From Aquitalea sp. LB_tupeE (GTDB lineage: Bacteria > Pseudomonadota > Gammaproteobacteria > Burkholderiales > Chromobacteriaceae): a stretch of 47,052 nt of DNA. A program made the translations under genes and the position numbers. Positions within the stretch are counted from its first letter, which is position 1; every line of letters starts with the position of its first letter. The notes below the pieces were generated by a model, which did no database searches, had not been told where the DNA came from, and was given only the letters and a program-made list of their open reading frames with translations. Shown piece after piece: positions 1 through 8,034 of this stretch. The stretch covers positions 1-47,052 of the forward strand of contig NZ_JACAXB010000025.1 in NCBI RefSeq assembly GCF_013391415.1, given 5' to 3'.

Positions 1-465
1 GTATGCCGGATTGATTGCACATAAGAAGGATTGCGGCATGCAGGGTAATGAGCATGCGTAAAAAATGACATATCAATATTTATGATTGCAAAGAGAAGAT
101 TTATGCATCATTGGTCAAGATTCTGACTAATAAATTACAAAATATTGACTTTTTGTGAGTCTGATCATACCCTTATGAAGTGAGATACTGAGTGTCTTTT
201 ATGAAAATATGCCCATATATTAAGTTTGAATAAATAAATTATTAATTCAAACTTAAGGTTTCGTAAGGGATTTATGAAAACTGGCATGTTGATTTAATTA
301 TTTAATGCCATTATTTTTTACATCACAGTTACTTATTGTGGAGAACCATAATGCAGACACATTGGGAATAAAAGAAGAAATGCCTTCTTATGCATTAAGT
401 CAAAATTTTAATAAATATACACATTGATATTAATTTCCCACCGCCGTTATATAGGATCGGCGTTA
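1..465. other. Non-coding leader region left of the Crp-like gene
   Basis: No convincing gene is seen in this AT-rich stretch. It holds promoter module A (listed separately) and a run of small inverted repeats, for example GCATGC at 37-42 and again at 52-57. A six-codon ATG frame at 351-371 (MQTHWE) follows a good purine-rich ribosome-binding site, but nothing else supports it. If module A is the promoter, the transcript reaching the Crp-like gene has a leader of nearly 290 bases. Confidence 0.5.
113..173 (+). promoter_or_regulatory. Promoter module A: GGTCA-N6-TGACT operator with -35/-10
   Basis: GGTCA (113-117) and TGACT (124-128) form an inverted repeat with a 6-bp spacer. Exactly 16 bp later comes TTGACT (145-150), and 17 bp after that TACCCT (168-173). 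The same spacing recurs at 2321-2381 and 17715-17775. The weak -10 and the operator centred about 60 bp before the predicted start suggest activator dependence. It would drive the Crp-like gene and perhaps the XRE-cupin gene. The regulator is not known. Confidence 0.6.
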
Positions 466-1197
466 ATGATTTCTCCGAAAATACTAAATCCAAACAGTAG
501 AATTATAAGTCATAAATCTAGCAATGAAATATGTAAATTACTATCAAAACAGCCACTGTTTTGGTGTTTGAGTCATGAACAAGTGTTGAAACTTTCATGT
601 TACTCAAATTTAATAAGAGGCAAAAGAGGTGGTGTAATTTATCAAAGTGGAGATATGTGTAACCACCTTTACTTTGTGGTTTATGGAACTGTAAAGATAT
701 CAATAAGTAAAGAGTCGGGGATTGAAAAAGTTATAGAATTAGTTGGGGAAAACTCATTTTTTGGAGAAGCCGCACTTCTACTAAAAATGCCACACCAGAA
801 TATGGCGCAGTTTGTGCAAGATACACTTATTTTGAAGGTGGCATCTGAAGGGATAAACGAAATTTTCAACAAAAGCCAGGAATTTTCAATTGGGCTAATT
901 GATTGTCTGGCGTATCGTCAGATTAAACTGATGAAAAGTATAGAAAGAATATCTATAGAAAGCGCATTGCAGCGTGTGGCAAATTACTTAGTCGATTTGT
1001 CTAATGAGTCAGGTGATTCACTTATGAGTTCAATAAAGTTGCCGGCTAATAAAAGTTTAGTGGCTTCATTTTTATGTCTGGCACCTGAAACATTCTCACG
1101 TGTATTAAAAAAGTTGATTAACCTTAAATTAATTAAAGTCGAGAATAAGGAAATTAAAATACTCGACATGAAGGAGCTAATCAAAAAAGGAATGTAA
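466..1197 (+). CDS. Crp/Fnr-family regulator, DNR/NNR-like
   Basis: About 243 residues. The N-terminal half is a cyclic-nucleotide-binding-type beta barrel (roughly residues 30-140, with the GENSFFGEAALL segment). The C-terminal winged helix-turn-helix has a recognition helix reading APETFSRVLKKL, where E, S and R match the FNR/DNR type that reads TTGAT half-sites. There is no N-terminal cysteine cluster for an Fe-S centre, so a heme/NO-sensing DNR- or NNR-like role fits better than FNR. The ATG at 466 is preferred over an upstream TTG at 424 because an AGGA lies about 10 bases before it. FNR-type boxes at 19681 and 41940 are plausible targets. Which signal it senses is inference. Confidence 0.75.
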   Translation: MISPKILNPNSRIISHKSSNEICKLLSKQPLFWCLSHEQVLKLSCYSNLIRGKRGGVIYQSGDMCNHLYFVVYGTVKISISKESGIEKVIELVGENSFFGEAALLLKMPHQNMAQFVQDTLILKVASEGINEIFNKSQEFSIGLIDCLAYRQIKLMKSIERISIESALQRVANYLVDLSNESGDSLMSSIKLPANKSLVASFLCLAPETFSRVLKKLINLKLIKVENKEIKILDMKELIKKGM

Positions 1198-1324
1198 TGC
1201 AACTTGGCTTCTTTATAAATATAGGTAAGTATGAATGTGATGCAGGGAAAGATATTAACTAGATTAGGAAGTTGATGATAATGAGATGTATTGCAAGTGA
1301 TAAAAATGAAATTTTGTCACATTA

Positions 1325-1921
1325 ATGAATCATCTATACTGCAATGATCAAATGAAGAACTCAACAGACTTTACTGATGTTAGCAGTGCAATAGCTAATA
1401 CGCTTAAAGAGTACAGAAAACGTGAAAAACTATCATTAGATACGTTATCTAAACAAGCATCCGTTAGTAAAGGAATGTTAGTTGACATTGAACGTGGTAC
1501 AGCAAATCCAAGCGTTGGGTTGTTATGCAAACTGTCGAAGGTTATTGGAATTCCGGTATCTGATTTTGTGAGTGTATGCGAGAAAAATACTATAAAGTTA
1601 ATTAATAATAGTAACTTTGAGTGCATGAATAATTCTGGGAGAAATGTAAATGAGTTACTGCTAGGGAAAGTAGAGGATAAAAGTGCATTGGAATTGTGGT
1701 CGGTTAATATCTTACCAGGTGAATCATACCAACCTAAAAAGAAACTGAATAGCACAACGGTGATCTTACACGTAATGAGTGGGACGATTGAAATTAAAAA
1801 TAAGAACAATTTGATTGAGGTGATGGAAGGCTATTCTATTGTGATTAGTAATGAATTCATCATAAACAATAATAGCAATATGAAAGCAGCAAAGATATAT
1901 GTAGCACTGACTGAGTTGTAA
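1325..1921 (+). CDS. XRE-family regulator with C-terminal cupin domain
   Basis: 198 residues. An N-terminal HTH_3 domain (about residues 20-80, with SVSKGMLVDIERGTANPS) is followed by a small cupin fold (about 110-195). This is the layout of XRE-cupin regulators that sense small amines or amino acids in catabolic clusters. It is clearly paralogous to the gene at 32514, sharing the KGML-EIE/DIERG-ANPS block and LW----LPGESY. The cupin is degenerate: the usual metal-binding histidines are not evident. It lies between the Crp-like gene and the gamma-lyase on the same strand. Candidate controller of the GGTCA-N6-TGACC promoters, by context only. Confidence 0.8.
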   Translation: MNHLYCNDQMKNSTDFTDVSSAIANTLKEYRKREKLSLDTLSKQASVSKGMLVDIERGTANPSVGLLCKLSKVIGIPVSDFVSVCEKNTIKLINNSNFECMNNSGRNVNELLLGKVEDKSALELWSVNILPGESYQPKKKLNSTTVILHVMSGTIEIKNKNNLIEVMEGYSIVISNEFIINNNSNMKAAKIYVALTEL

Positions 1922-2320
1922 GAAATTTAATTTCAGATTTTCTTGCAGGGGAGAATATTGTTTTACTAGTGCATAAATAACAATATCTATTGCATTGGAT
2001 GCAAAGTGATAATAAGCATGAGAGTTAAATTCCTTTAAGTATTATTTAAATTACTATAAATTTGCATACAAAATCACGATTACATAAGCTCTGCTAGGAA
2101 TGGGAAAGTGGCATTAAGTTATATATAAGCTACGAAGCTAAATATACATATAATAACAGTTAAAAAAATTAAAGCCGTAGGTGCAGGTAAATTCGATGCT
2201 CAATTAACATCACTAATTACCAATATTATATTTGGTAAATTAATATACAATTATATTTAAATAATGTTATTTTAAGATAATATAACACATTATGAAAGGT
2301 GTTGCATATCATCAACATTA
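1922..2320. other. AT-rich non-coding stretch before gamma-lyase promoter
   Basis: No gene found. It contains an inverted repeat at about 2215-2240 (ACCAA / TTGGT arms around an AT core) and many A/T runs. The low GC and length suit a curved or H-NS-bound promoter region, which is inference. Confidence 0.4.
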
Positions 2321-2398
2321 AGTCATTTTATTGACTGAAATTTTATATTATATTGACTTTGATGCGGCCAAATTATAGCCTGAAGTTATCTAACTTCA
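2321..2398 (+). promoter_or_regulatory. Promoter module B of the gamma-lyase, with operator palindrome at +1
   Basis: AGTCA (2321-2325), N6, TGACT (2332-2336), then 16 bp, TTGACT (2353-2358), 17 bp, TAGCCT (2376-2381). The layout is identical to modules A and C. The predicted start near 2388 sits in the middle of a perfect inverted repeat, TGAAGTTA-TC-TAACTTCA (2381-2398), a likely second, repressor-type operator. The untranslated leader to the ATG at 2551 would be about 160 bases. Confidence 0.65.
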
Positions 2399-2550
2399 CG
2401 ACAAGGAACTCTGCAGACAACCTGAAAATTGAATCAATTAATTAGACATGAAAAAGTGAAAACCAGATATGGATTACCATTTTTTCTATTGAAAATTATT
2501 GCACATACTCTTATGTCAATAATGAATTGTATAAAATTAATGAGGAAAGT

Positions 2551-3783
2551 ATGTCTACAAATATAAAGCAGAGTCAATCTACACAGGCAATTCATGGTGG
2601 CCATTCGCCAAATCCGGTAACAGGTGCTATTGCACCAGATATTAGTATGTCAGTAAATTATGCATGCAAATGGGGGGAGATTGGTTTTTCTGCAGAGGGG
2701 ACAGATATTGATAATAACGTTCTCGCATATCAGCGTGAAGCACACCCAAACGGACAACTTCTTGAAGCAAGACTAGCTATTCTAGAAGGTGGGGAAGATG
2801 CTGTTGTTTTTGCAAGTGGGATAGGTGCAATTAGTGGATTACTTTTACACTTACTTTCACCTGGTGATCATCTTTTATTTAGCGATATTTCTTATGCAGG
2901 TGCTGCAGAATTTGTTCGCGGACTACTGAAATCTACGGGAGTCGAAGTTTCAGTTGCAGATATGGCTGACATCAAAGATGTTGAATCAAAACTACAACCA
3001 AATACAAAGATAATTTATGCAGAGACACCATGTAATCCATCAATGAAATTAGCTGATATTGCGGCACTATCATCACTATCAAAAAAATATAAAACCCAAC
3101 TAGTAATTGACTCGACCTTCGCGACACCAGTTTTAACTAAGCCAATTGAACTTGGAGCCGATTATGTAATTCATTCACTAACTAAGTATATTGGTGGGCA
3201 TGGTGATGCACTGGGCGGCGCCGTTGTAGGACGTAAGGATGATATGCAATCTCTGAGATTAAAGGTTGGTATACACCTTGGAGCTACGCTTAGTCCATTC
3301 TACTCATGGCTTATTCTTCGTGGACTTGAAACACTCAATATTCGAATGGATGCCTATGCTAAGAATGCAGAAGAGATTGCTAAATTCTTGGAAAGTCATC
3401 CATTTGTGGAAAAGGTTAGATACCCAGGGCTACCAAGTCATCCTCAATATGAACTATGCAAGAAACAGATGCGTAATGGGTCTGGCATGATTGCATTTTC
3501 AGTTAAAAATGCAGAAGTATTTGGTAAAAATTTTGATACTGAATTTAATATTATAAAATTTGCTACTTCACTGGGGCAGTCCCAAACACTTATCCTCTAC
3601 TGTGATACCGCAGATCTTCAAAAGACAACATTTCAATTAGATAGTGAGCATCTTGAAAAATATAAAGAGTTTGCTGGGGATGGATTTTTTAGGTTGAGTG
3701 TTGGGCTGGAGAGTTCAGATGACTTAATTAATGATTTGAGAAAGGCTCTCGATAAGTCTTTAGATGACTTAATGTCATTATAG
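2551..3783 (+). CDS. PLP-dependent Cys/Met-type gamma-lyase, likely canavanine gamma-lyase
   Basis: 410 residues from the ATG at 2551, which has GAGGAAAG just before it; a TTG at 2527 is less likely. It is a fold-type I PLP enzyme of the cystathionine gamma-synthase/methionine gamma-lyase family. Visible features are YQREAHPNG, the FASGIGAISG phosphate loop, the PLP aspartate in VIDSTFATP, the Schiff-base lysine in HSLTKYIGGHGDALGG and the C-terminal FRLSVGLES. Known members remove thiol or oxy leaving groups from the gamma carbon of amino acids. Nearby genes for homoserine dehydrogenase, an aldehyde dehydrogenase, a B3/B4 editing protein and a guanidinium exporter favour canavanine (releasing hydroxyguanidine and homoserine) over methionine. 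Substrate is inference. Single-gene unit ending in a strong terminator. Confidence 0.8.
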   Translation: MSTNIKQSQSTQAIHGGHSPNPVTGAIAPDISMSVNYACKWGEIGFSAEGTDIDNNVLAYQREAHPNGQLLEARLAILEGGEDAVVFASGIGAISGLLLHLLSPGDHLLFSDISYAGAAEFVRGLLKSTGVEVSVADMADIKDVESKLQPNTKIIYAETPCNPSMKLADIAALSSLSKKYKTQLVIDSTFATPVLTKPIELGADYVIHSLTKYIGGHGDALGGAVVGRKDDMQSLRLKVGIHLGATLSPFYSWLILRGLETLNIRMDAYAKNAEEIAKFLESHPFVEKVRYPGLPSHPQYELCKKQMRNGSGMIAFSVKNAEVFGKNFDTEFNIIKFATSLGQSQTLILYCDTADLQKTTFQLDSEHLEKYKEFAGDGFFRLSVGLESSDDLINDLRKALDKSLDDLMSL

Positions 3784-3789
3784 TATTTG

Positions 3790-3826
3790 AGGCTACTCAT
3801 CATATGATGAGTAGCCTTATTATTTT
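3790..3826 (+). terminator. Rho-independent terminator after the gamma-lyase
   Basis: A perfect 28-base self-complementary hairpin (3790-3817; arms AGGCTACTCATC / GATGAGTAGCCT, ATAT loop) followed by TATTATTTT. It separates the gamma-lyase from the AraC-type gene, which starts 70 bp on. Confidence 0.9.
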
Positions 3827-3886
3827 AACCATGGACAGTAAAATTGTTTTAGGCGGATTGAATTTAAAAAATCAGAGTGAATTTTT

Positions 3887-4855
3887 ATGATTGATTCAAA
3901 AACTTGCAAAGTGAAGAGAATAGGATTTCTCTTACTTAATTCTGCTTCAGTAGCTGATTTGTCAATCGTAACTGAAATTCTTCACAAGGCAAATAATTTA
4001 TCCAATAAAAATCATTATGAGTATTTGACGCTGTCATTGGATGGTGCCCCTGTGCGCCTTAATACAGGCTTAAAACTTAATGCTGACTTAGCATTGAGAC
4101 ATGCACCTTCACTAGATTATTTATTTATCTTTTCTACTAATATTAGCGATGAAATCGCCCTTCATTTGCTAGAAAGCGGAATAAAAAAACAAAATCAAGA
4201 ATTAATGGTTCTTGTTGCAATGAATTGTGCTAGTTTCTGGCTTGGTAAACTAGGATTTCTTGATGGTAAGAGAGCCACAATAATATGGGAAATTTTTGAA
4301 AAATTCAGTCGTGAATGTCCTAATGTAATTGTGACTTCAAATTTATATGAATATGATGGAAACTGTGCAACATGTGCCGGTGGGGCATCTACATTTGATT
4401 TTATGCATTATCTACTAAGTGACCATCATGATCACGACTTCATAACTTCTCTTGCTGAAGTTTTTGTGATGGAAAGAATTAGAAATAGCTCTCATCGGCA
4501 GCGAATTCCTTTAGTCATGAAAATTGGAAATAATCAACCAGTACTAACAGAGGCGGTTGCATTGATGGAGGCTAACCTTAGCGAACCATTATCTACTGCA
4601 GAAATATCTAGATATGTAGGTGTATCAACTAGACAGTTAGAAAGATTATTCAAAAAATATCTTAACAAAATGCCATCCAAATATTACTTGGAGTTAAGAC
4701 TGTTCTATGCAAAAACCTTATTAACGGGCAGCTCGGTTTCTATTTTAGACATAGGGAAGATGTCAGGCTTCAGTAATGGACCACATTTTACAACTACTTA
4801 TTATAAGCACTTCGGAGTTAGGCCTCGTGAAGATAGAAAGTGCAAATTGGCATAG
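3887..4855 (+). CDS. AraC-family regulator with DJ-1/PfpI-like N-terminal domain (GlxA/ArgR/CdhR type)
   Basis: 322 residues. The N-terminal class I glutamine-amidotransferase-like fold (about residues 10-190) has the nucleophile-elbow region MNCASFWLGKLGFLDGKRATIIW and the later ATCAGGASTFDFMHYL block typical of GlxA-like activators. The C-terminal AraC domain (about 225-320) has both helix-turn-helices, ending SGFSNGPHFTTTYYKHFGVRPRED. In pseudomonads, relatives (ArgR, CdhR, GbdR) respond to arginine, carnitine or betaine, so an arginine-like or quaternary ligand is plausible. It sits between the gamma-lyase and the homoserine dehydrogenase operon, so it may sense canavanine or a breakdown product. 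Ligand unknown. Confidence 0.85.
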   Translation: MIDSKTCKVKRIGFLLLNSASVADLSIVTEILHKANNLSNKNHYEYLTLSLDGAPVRLNTGLKLNADLALRHAPSLDYLFIFSTNISDEIALHLLESGIKKQNQELMVLVAMNCASFWLGKLGFLDGKRATIIWEIFEKFSRECPNVIVTSNLYEYDGNCATCAGGASTFDFMHYLLSDHHDHDFITSLAEVFVMERIRNSSHRQRIPLVMKIGNNQPVLTEAVALMEANLSEPLSTAEISRYVGVSTRQLERLFKKYLNKMPSKYYLELRLFYAKTLLTGSSVSILDIGKMSGFSNGPHFTTTYYKHFGVRPREDRKCKLA

Positions 4856-4866
4856 CGAGAAAAATT

Positions 4867-5340
4867 ATGTATACAAAACTAGCTCTTATTTCATTATTGC
4901 AATATAAGCGTTGGGTTGAAGACGTTGTGCATAATAAACTAGAAATATATCATAATAAAAGTGGTAGCAATTCAGATGAACTTCAAGTTTATACCAATAC
5001 AGTATTTATTAAAACATGCAATGCATATAATTCCATTTTCGTGGATGGCGAAGTGTATGCGATTGGCATGATTAGAGAAGTTTCATCTCGAGATATACAT
5101 GCCGAAACTCTAAAAATTAATGATTTGCTAATTTCGAGTATAGCAAATTGGCCAGGTAATTCTTCGACAATAGATTTCCATTTAGATGGAATACATAAGA
5201 ATAAACTGAAGGTTGAAGAAGCAATAGTCCATCTTGTGATGGATAGCATTGTGACATTGGGGAAAGTGGCGTGCCATATTTCTGAGGCATTATGTTGCGA
5301 TATAAATATCAGCTACAGTGAAATGCTGAGATTGAATTAG
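4867..5340 (+). CDS. Uncharacterised small protein
   Basis: About 158 residues from the ATG at 4867, 11 bp after the AraC-type stop, with GCGAGAAAAA ahead of it. I do not recognise the family. It is a soluble-looking alpha/beta protein without signal peptide or membrane segment. It has two clustered cysteines near the C-terminus (EALCCDINISYSEM) and a central acidic/His stretch (IDFHLDGIHKNKLKVEE). The close spacing suggests co-transcription and co-regulation with the AraC-type regulator. Confidence 0.6.
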   Translation: MYTKLALISLLQYKRWVEDVVHNKLEIYHNKSGSNSDELQVYTNTVFIKTCNAYNSIFVDGEVYAIGMIREVSSRDIHAETLKINDLLISSIANWPGNSSTIDFHLDGIHKNKLKVEEAIVHLVMDSIVTLGKVACHISEALCCDINISYSEMLRLN

Positions 5341-5414
5341 TCAAGTATGTTGATAACAAAATGTTACGCGTAATTGCGATTTGTTAGAAAAACCATAAAT
5401 TTATCTCCAATGTG

Positions 5415-5428
5415 CAAGTTTGAACTTG
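5415..5428 (+). promoter_or_regulatory. Inverted repeat upstream of the homoserine dehydrogenase operon
   Basis: CAAGTT-TG-AACTTG lies about 55 bp before the homoserine dehydrogenase ATG, in the only gap long enough for a promoter. It could be an operator for the AraC-type or the Lrp-type regulator that flank the operon. No strong -35/-10 pair was identified. Confidence 0.35.
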
Positions 5429-5482
5429 TAATTAATATGGCTAGAATTGAATGGCTGTAAAACTTAACATGGAGATTTTGAG

Positions 5483-6583
5483 ATGAATTATAGACTTGCA
5501 TTAATTGGTTTTGGTGGTGTTAACCAGGGGTTGGTCGACTTGTTGTGGCAAAAACGAGTTTTTACAAAAAATAATGATATTGAATTTAAAATTACTGTAA
5601 TTGCTGATCTGCGATTTGGAATTATTAAGTGCGAGGATGGGTTTGATCTCAATGATTTGAAAGATTTTATTTCGTCAGGTTTAAAAAAAGATAAATTTAC
5701 AAGAAATACTAAATTCCATATTCAAGAGAATTCTGATATTAACTCCATATTGAGTGTAATTGAAGAGGATTTTGTTGATATTGTTGTTGAAGCTACATTT
5801 ACAGATCCAAACACTGGAGAGCCTGCTCTTTCTCATTGCAAGCATGCACTTAGTAAAGGAAAGCATGTTGTAACAACAAATAAAGGACCAGTTGCTCTCG
5901 CATTAGGTGAACTAATGGAGATCGCAAAATCTAAAAATGTATGTTTCAAATATGAAGGGGCAGTAATGAGTGGCACCCCAGTTTTGCGACAGATCACAAA
6001 AACATTGAAGGGTGCAGATGTAAACAGTTTTGCAGGAATCCTAAATGGAACCAGCAATTTTGTTCTTGAAGAAATGAGTAAAAGTATCTCTTTCGACAGC
6101 GCCGTAAAGAAGGCACAAGAGCTTGGATATGCTGAAGCAAATCCAGCAGCGGACGTTGAGGGTTATGATGTGCAATTAAAAGTTATAATTCTTGCTAATG
6201 CATTATGGGGAGAGGGTATTACAAGAGACGACGTCCCGTGTCGTGGTATCACCAATATCACTACTCAGGATATTATTTCGGCTCAAAGCGAAGGGTATAC
6301 ATGGAGGCTTGTTGGTTCAGCTAAAAAAGAAGATAGTGGCAAGATCACTGCTTCAGTGCAGCCCAAAAAAATTAGAATAGGCCATCCTTTAACAGCAGCA
6401 TCTGGAGTAACAAATGCAATCTCATTTGAAACAGATGTAGTTGGAACTGTGACAATTTCAGGACCAGGAGCTGGCAGAATTGAAACAGCATTTGCTATTT
6501 TTTCTGACTTAATTGAACTTAGTTCTGAGCAGAAAGACTATGCGGTCGAAAAAAAAGACTTGTCGCATGAGGTGAGAGCATGA
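5483..6583 (+). CDS. hom: Homoserine dehydrogenase
   Basis: 366 residues, start ATG with GGAGATTTTGAG ahead. The N-terminal Rossmann fold starts [14 protein letters not shown]. The family signature follows: [11 protein letters not shown], the [13 protein letters not shown] segment and [40 protein letters not shown], which carry the catalytic Lys/Asp and the substrate-binding residues. It is shorter than biosynthetic ThrA-type enzymes (about 430 aa) and lacks the C-terminal ACT domain, so it should escape threonine feedback. This suits a catabolic role: homoserine to aspartate 4-semialdehyde. It overlaps the aldehyde dehydrogenase start by 4 bp (ATGA), indicating translational coupling. Confidence 0.88.
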   Translation: [366 protein letters not shown]

Positions 6584-7992
6584 ACCACAATAGCATATTC
6601 AATGTTCAAAAACCCACAATTTGTTCTGTAAACTCCCCGTATGACAATTCTCATATAGGATCGGTAGTGATTACGGAAAAAGATGATGTCGATACAGTTA
6701 TAAAAAATGCCACCTATGGATCTTCCATATCAGCAATGCTTACTAGGGCTGAGAGATCAGATATTCTGCTTCGAGTTGCAGATAAAATTAAAAATCAGGC
6801 TGAAAAATTTGCAATAACAATTTCGCGTGAGGCTGGTAAAACACTTACTCAGGCGCGTAAAGAAGTTGCACGTTGTGTAAACACTCTTCGTCTTTCAGCA
6901 GAGGAAGCAAAGCGACTAACTGGAGAGATAATTCCATTTGATTCATATGTAGGGTCAGAGAACAGGTTTGGTTACTTTACATATGAACCGCTTGGAATTA
7001 TTTTAGCTATCACTCCATTCAATGATCCTCTTAACTTGGTAGCACATAAAATTGGACCAGCAATTGCCGCTGGTAATTCATTGATTCTGAAACCCTCATT
7101 GCTCGCACCATTATCATCACAGGGTCTAGTAGAGGCATTCTGGGATGCTGGTTTGCCACGAGATATTTTGCAGATTGCTCATGGTGATGCAGATCTTGCA
7201 TCTGAACTGGTAGCAAGAAAAGAAATTAGGATGATTACTTTTACAGGTGGTGCGAAGACTGGTGAGACTATAACAAGAACCGCAGGTCTAAAAAAAATTG
7301 CAATGGACTTGGGGGGAAATGCGCCAGTAATTGTTATGCCAGATTGTGACTTGCTTGATGCAGCTGAATCTTGTGTCTCTGGTGCCTTTTGGGCCGCCGG
7401 ACAGAATTGTATTGGGACGCAAAGAATATTTGTTGCTAAAGCAATCTTTGAGCAGTTTTCTAAATGTATGGTTGAAATTACTGAGAGGATGGTTATTGGA
7501 AACCCAATGCTGGATACAACTGACATGGGCCCGATGATCACTGAAGACCAGGCTATTCGTGTTAAATGTTGGGTTGATTCTGCTGTTCAAGAAGGAGCTA
7601 TTGTTCTTACTGGCAATGTACGTGAAGGTGCTGTGTATCATCCAACAATTCTAACAAATGTTCCTTGTAATTCATTGGTCTGGAAAGAAGAGATATTTGC
7701 TCCGGTTGTGTCTTTAGTGCCATTTGAAAACATTGAAGAAGCAATTGCAGAGGCAAATAATGTTGAATCGAGTTTACATGCTGCCATTTTTACTAATAAT
7801 CTAGAGATAGCGATGATGGTGTCTGAGAAATTGGAAGCTGGAGGAGTGATGATTAATGACTCTTCCGACTATCGATTTGATGGTATGCCATTTGGGGGAT
7901 TCAAATACGGCTCGCTAGGGCGAGAAGGTGTAAAGTTTTCAGTACATGAAATGTCTCAACCTAAAGTGGTTTGTTTTAGAAGACCAGTGTAA
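6580..7992 (+). CDS. Aldehyde dehydrogenase, probable aspartate-semialdehyde oxidising
   Basis: 470 residues of the NAD(P)-dependent ALDH superfamily. Visible are the ITPFNDPLNLVAHKIGPAIAAGNSLILKP cofactor region (shown here only as a landmark: TPFN near residue 148 and the KP lysine), the FTGGAKTGETI glycine motif, the general base in MDLGGNAP, and the nucleophile cysteine in AAGQNCIGTQR. The closest families are lactaldehyde/succinate-semialdehyde/phosphonoacetaldehyde-type enzymes. Translationally coupled to homoserine dehydrogenase, it most simply oxidises aspartate 4-semialdehyde to aspartate without phosphate. Substrate is inferred from position. Confidence 0.85.
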   Translation: MNHNSIFNVQKPTICSVNSPYDNSHIGSVVITEKDDVDTVIKNATYGSSISAMLTRAERSDILLRVADKIKNQAEKFAITISREAGKTLTQARKEVARCVNTLRLSAEEAKRLTGEIIPFDSYVGSENRFGYFTYEPLGIILAITPFNDPLNLVAHKIGPAIAAGNSLILKPSLLAPLSSQGLVEAFWDAGLPRDILQIAHGDADLASELVARKEIRMITFTGGAKTGETITRTAGLKKIAMDLGGNAPVIVMPDCDLLDAAESCVSGAFWAAGQNCIGTQRIFVAKAIFEQFSKCMVEITERMVIGNPMLDTTDMGPMITEDQAIRVKCWVDSAVQEGAIVLTGNVREGAVYHPTILTNVPCNSLVWKEEIFAPVVSLVPFENIEEAIAEANNVESSLHAAIFTNNLEIAMMVSEKLEAGGVMINDSSDYRFDGMPFGGFKYGSLGREGVKFSVHEMSQPKVVCFRRPV

Positions 7993-8000
7993 ATAATTAT

Positions 8001-8021
8001 GGGTCAGCTTCATGCTGACCC
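8001..8021 (+). other. Intercistronic hairpin
   Basis: GGGTCAGC-TTCAT-GCTGACCC sits between the aldehyde dehydrogenase stop and the DapA-type start. There is no T-run after it, so it is more likely an mRNA-stabilising or partial-attenuation stem than a full terminator. It ends 13 bases before the ATG at 8035, close to the ribosome-binding site. Confidence 0.6.
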
Positions 8022-8034
8022 AATGGAGAGTTTA

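Noticed and set aside
351-371. Six-codon leader peptide MQTHWE with a good ribosome-binding site
   Set aside because: Too short to judge, no attenuator structure or amino-acid bias found downstream.
2551-3783. Methionine gamma-lyase or cystathionine gamma-synthase
   Set aside because: Possible by family, but neighbouring genes (homoserine dehydrogenase, ALDH, CtdA-like, Gdx) fit canavanine better; not excluded.
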